A DNA stretch of 64,000 nt from Citrus sinensis (lineage: Eukaryota; Streptophyta; Magnoliopsida; Sapindales; Rutaceae): contig NC_068556.1 of assembly GCF_022201045.2 (NCBI RefSeq), positions 62,001 to 126,000 on the forward strand, read 5' to 3'. Numbering within the stretch: position 1 is the first letter of the stretch; each line of letters begins with the position of its first letter. The position numbers and the translations under genes are program-made. This document shows, in pieces, positions 61,801 to 64,000 of the stretch. The notes beneath the pieces were generated by a model. That model worked only from the letters and a program-made list of their open reading frames with translations, made no database searches and was not told the origin of the DNA.

Positions 61801-64000
61801 CATTTAATCTATATATCCAAAAAAAAAATTGGTTTTTCCCTTCATAGCAGTCTTAACTACTCCATAGATTACCATTCGCGGTTGTTTTATTTTTGTAGAC
61901 CAACAATCTCTATATGAAATCCTCATCTCATATTTTACTTAGTGCCTTTGTAGCCGGATAAATTCATATAACATATTCATTTTTTTATATGATTTCTAGG
62001 TGTCAGCATTTCTCGCTCACTATTTCTCAGAGGTGACAGACTACAGCTTTACCGCTGATATGGAGACTGAGGTATATTCATTAAATGTTTGTCTGCTGTT
62101 TACAAATAATATTTTTCAGTTAATTACTTTCAAATTATTGGCTGTTCACTTCTCTAGCATCCTGATTTTTACAATGGAGTAGCCTTGTTTTATGATAATA
62201 TTCTGGTTTTGTTGTTATCTGTGTAATTTGCATTCCCATTTATATCCATTGGCCAAGTTTATTCAGCCTTTAAACTGAGGGCTACTTTCTTTTCTCATGG
62301 TGGTTGTTGACTGATTTCTGTCTATTACTTTTACTTTCAGCTTGATAATGTTTCTGCTGGCTTGACTGAATGGAAAGGCCTGCTTGTAGATTATTGGTCA
62401 AGATTCAGTTCATATTGTACCTGTGCTCAATCTCTCCATATACATCAGGTAAATTTGGATTCTTTATAGTAAGTTGTACTTGAAAGTGTCTTGTCCTCTT
62501 TTACTGAACTTTTTCCTTTCAGAATTTCAGAGATTATAAATATTGGTAAATGCTTGCAGGTGGAGAAGATGTTGGAGAAAACATTTGGGGATTCCTTGTT
62601 TGCTTCTCTCCCCAATAAAAACAGGAGTTGTCCAGTGTATGCAATTTTTGCCAATTCTATTGAGGGATATTCAAATGCTAAATTTGGAAAATTAGAAATT
62701 GCGAAGAATATTTTTTTGGTTGTTCAGGCTGGTCTAAGAAACTATTTTAAAAGATCCTTGCAACCCATTACTAAACCTTGACAATGTGTTCCTAATTTCT
62801 GCTAAGCTCCACTTGTATGGTCTTTTCTTCCTATATCTTGCTGAATGCTCTGTACTTTAGCTGAAAGAGACTCTAGAGACAAATCTTTCTTCCTCTACTA
62901 TTTCATATGTAAAACTTGCATTTTCAATTTTCAATTTATTCAGTTCCTTTTGGTCCAGAATTGCTGGCTTAGATCGTTATCTTTTATATTGCTTCCGAGA
63001 GTTATTTTGACTGTCTTTACTTTTGGATTTCTGGCTAAATCATTTATTCAACTCCTTTCAGCTGTGGGGAAGGCACTTTGATTTTCAAAGTAAGTAGGTT
63101 TGGTGCAGGCTATTTCATAGGATGCAATCAACATCCAAGATGCAAGTAAGTATCAACTAATACGATATTAGTTTTTTCACCAAAACCAGTTTTGATTATT
63201 TTGGTGCTGATTTTCTCTCTCACTCTATGCATGTATGTGCGGATATGCGTATTCTTTTATCTGTGTGCTATAGTTTTCTTCATATTTGGTGTTCATTGTG
63301 ATACAATGATATGGGCTACACTAGGGTGCAAGCACACTGTATACAGAGTTCGATAATATTAATTTGTTGTTAAAAAGTTGTCATGGTAGTGTTATCAAAG
63401 ATTCATTGTTGAAATATCATATGCTTTTTTGGTTGCTGCTAACACTTGAGTTTGTCCTTTTGGCCTACAGTTATATTGCTAAGACGTTATATGGTGACGA
63501 TGATGAAGAAGATACTCTTCAAAGGAACACTAATGTGGACGAGCCAAAATTGATTGGTCATCATCCGGCTTCAAAAGAAAAGGTTTTGCTTTTAAGTCAT
63601 GGTCGTTTTAATCTTATGGAAGGGGTGATTTCTTAAAACTGAAGAAGTAATTTCTCTTTCAGGTTCTTCTTAAAAGTGGTCCTTATGGATTCTATGTACA
63701 GCTTGGTGAAGACAGGACAGGATATTTGCCTAAAAGGGCTTCTGTTTCCCATGTAAGCAACAATTTTTCCTGGTTTACCAAACTAGCAATCTATGCCAAC
63801 TCACATGCGCATGATGTATTGATGTTTGCTTGCCTATGTGTCTGAAACCAGTGTCTCTTGGTTTTGCCTGTTTGGCTGTGCAAATTTTATAATTCAATGC
63901 TTTTAACTGTAATTGGTTAACATCAGGTTAAAACTGAATAAAATATTCTTTTCCAGATTAAGGATGTGGACTCAATTACTCTCGAAGATGCTTTGGAGTT
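52875..64000 (+). CDS. DNA topoisomerase type IA (bacterial TopA-like), 3' end outside window
   Basis: Relaxes DNA through a 5'-phosphotyrosine intermediate; probably organellar. Twenty exons fit: 52875-52997, 53182-53898, 53994-54412, 54709-55360, 55870-55956, 56713-56759, 57030-57142, 57322-57422, 57881-57973, 58936-59019, 59355-59438, 60007-60075, 61261-61320, 62000-62071, 62341-62448, 62560-62636, 63062-63145, 63471-63582, 63663-63752 and 63957 onward, about 1078 aa so far. The basic Ser/Thr-rich start ([12 protein letters not shown]) looks like a transit peptide; a long Lys/Ser-rich region follows to about residue 350. The TOPRIM domain has Glu356 (VVVVES) and Asp429/Asp431/Glu433 (SDPDREGE). 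Catalytic Tyr659 lies in [19 protein letters not shown] and a zinc-ribbon start CPVCGEGTL follow, then repeated [14 protein letters not shown] C-terminal modules. Arabidopsis counterpart: At4g31210. No lesion is seen. Confidence 0.93.
56094..56220. repeat. 67-bp tandem duplication in topoisomerase intron
   Basis: Units starting near 56101 and 56168 share TAGCCATTACTGC, TTTCTC.GTCTTTATGCAG and GTTGTTCT. The intron lies between exons 5 and 6. Confidence 0.75.
60303..61114. mobile_element. MULE-like foldback element in topoisomerase intron
   Basis: An 812-bp element with very long inverted termini: roughly 190 bp at each end are near-complementary, starting GGGAAATTATCACTGCACC and ending with its counterpart. 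Both ends also share AACACCGTTAA and GGTGGTGCAGAGAACATG motifs. Flanks 60294-60302 (atttaataa) and 61115-61123 (aattaataa) match at 8 of 9 positions, fitting a 9-bp Mutator-type duplication. The AT-rich centre has no coding frame. It sits between exons 12 and 13. Confidence 0.75.

Noticed and set aside
1..64000. A new multi-gene defence or biosynthetic system
   Set aside because: All intact genes belong to well-known, functionally unrelated eukaryotic families in a conserved block, with ordinary transposons between them.

Overview
The window is plant nuclear DNA, from a eudicot. It is AT-rich with intron-rich genes, GT-AG (one GC-AG) splicing, and a transposon-filled intergenic fraction (Helitrons, hAT-like and MULE-like elements, tRNA-derived SINEs). 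The proteins are plant types: GH17 beta-1,3-glucanase with a CBM43/X8 module and GPI tail, plastid N-acetylglutamate kinase, Raf-like kinase, and plant DCAF1. The species cannot be fixed from sequence alone. Coordinates of multi-exon genes come from manual splice-site and reading-frame reconstruction.

Layout. 1-10.3 kb is gene-free and repeat-rich: hAT-like elements, a foldback MITE, and a 4.3 kb tandem array of non-autonomous Helitrons. 11.28-13.09 kb (+): GPI-anchored GH17 glucanase. 13.1-16.2 kb: intergenic with repeat remnants. 16.19-18.86 kb (-): broken tandem copy of the endonuclease V gene, interrupted by a foreign-looking segment. 19.53-22.15 kb (-): intact endonuclease V. 23.43-31.90 kb (+): DCAF1, divergent from endonuclease V. 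33.50-34.58 kb (+): intronless N-acetylglutamate kinase. 36.5-41.5 kb (+): decayed RRM / Nab2-type RNA-binding protein gene. 42.73-47.3 kb (-): Raf-like protein kinase. 49.32-49.64 kb (-): ribosomal P2 pseudogene. 49.8-51.9 kb (+): cytosolic aspartyl-tRNA synthetase pseudogene. 52.87 kb to the right edge (+): type IA DNA topoisomerase, cut by the window end.

The intact genes are unrelated housekeeping functions (wall glucan turnover, nucleic-acid repair, ubiquitin ligase substrate receptor, arginine biosynthesis, signalling, DNA topology) and do not form a pathway. Their order (GH17, endonuclease V, DCAF1, Raf-like kinase, AspRS, topoisomerase IA) matches, as I recall it, the Arabidopsis chromosome 4 block around At4g31140-At4g31210. 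This supports the calls and makes the dead AspRS copy a relic in its ancestral position. N-acetylglutamate kinase and the RNA-binding pseudogene are extra relative to that block.

I found no previously undescribed multi-gene system. The most informative items are the Helitron array with compensatory 3' hairpin changes, the syntenic AspRS relic, the endonuclease V tandem pseudogene with its insert, and three SINE insertions with clear target-site duplications.
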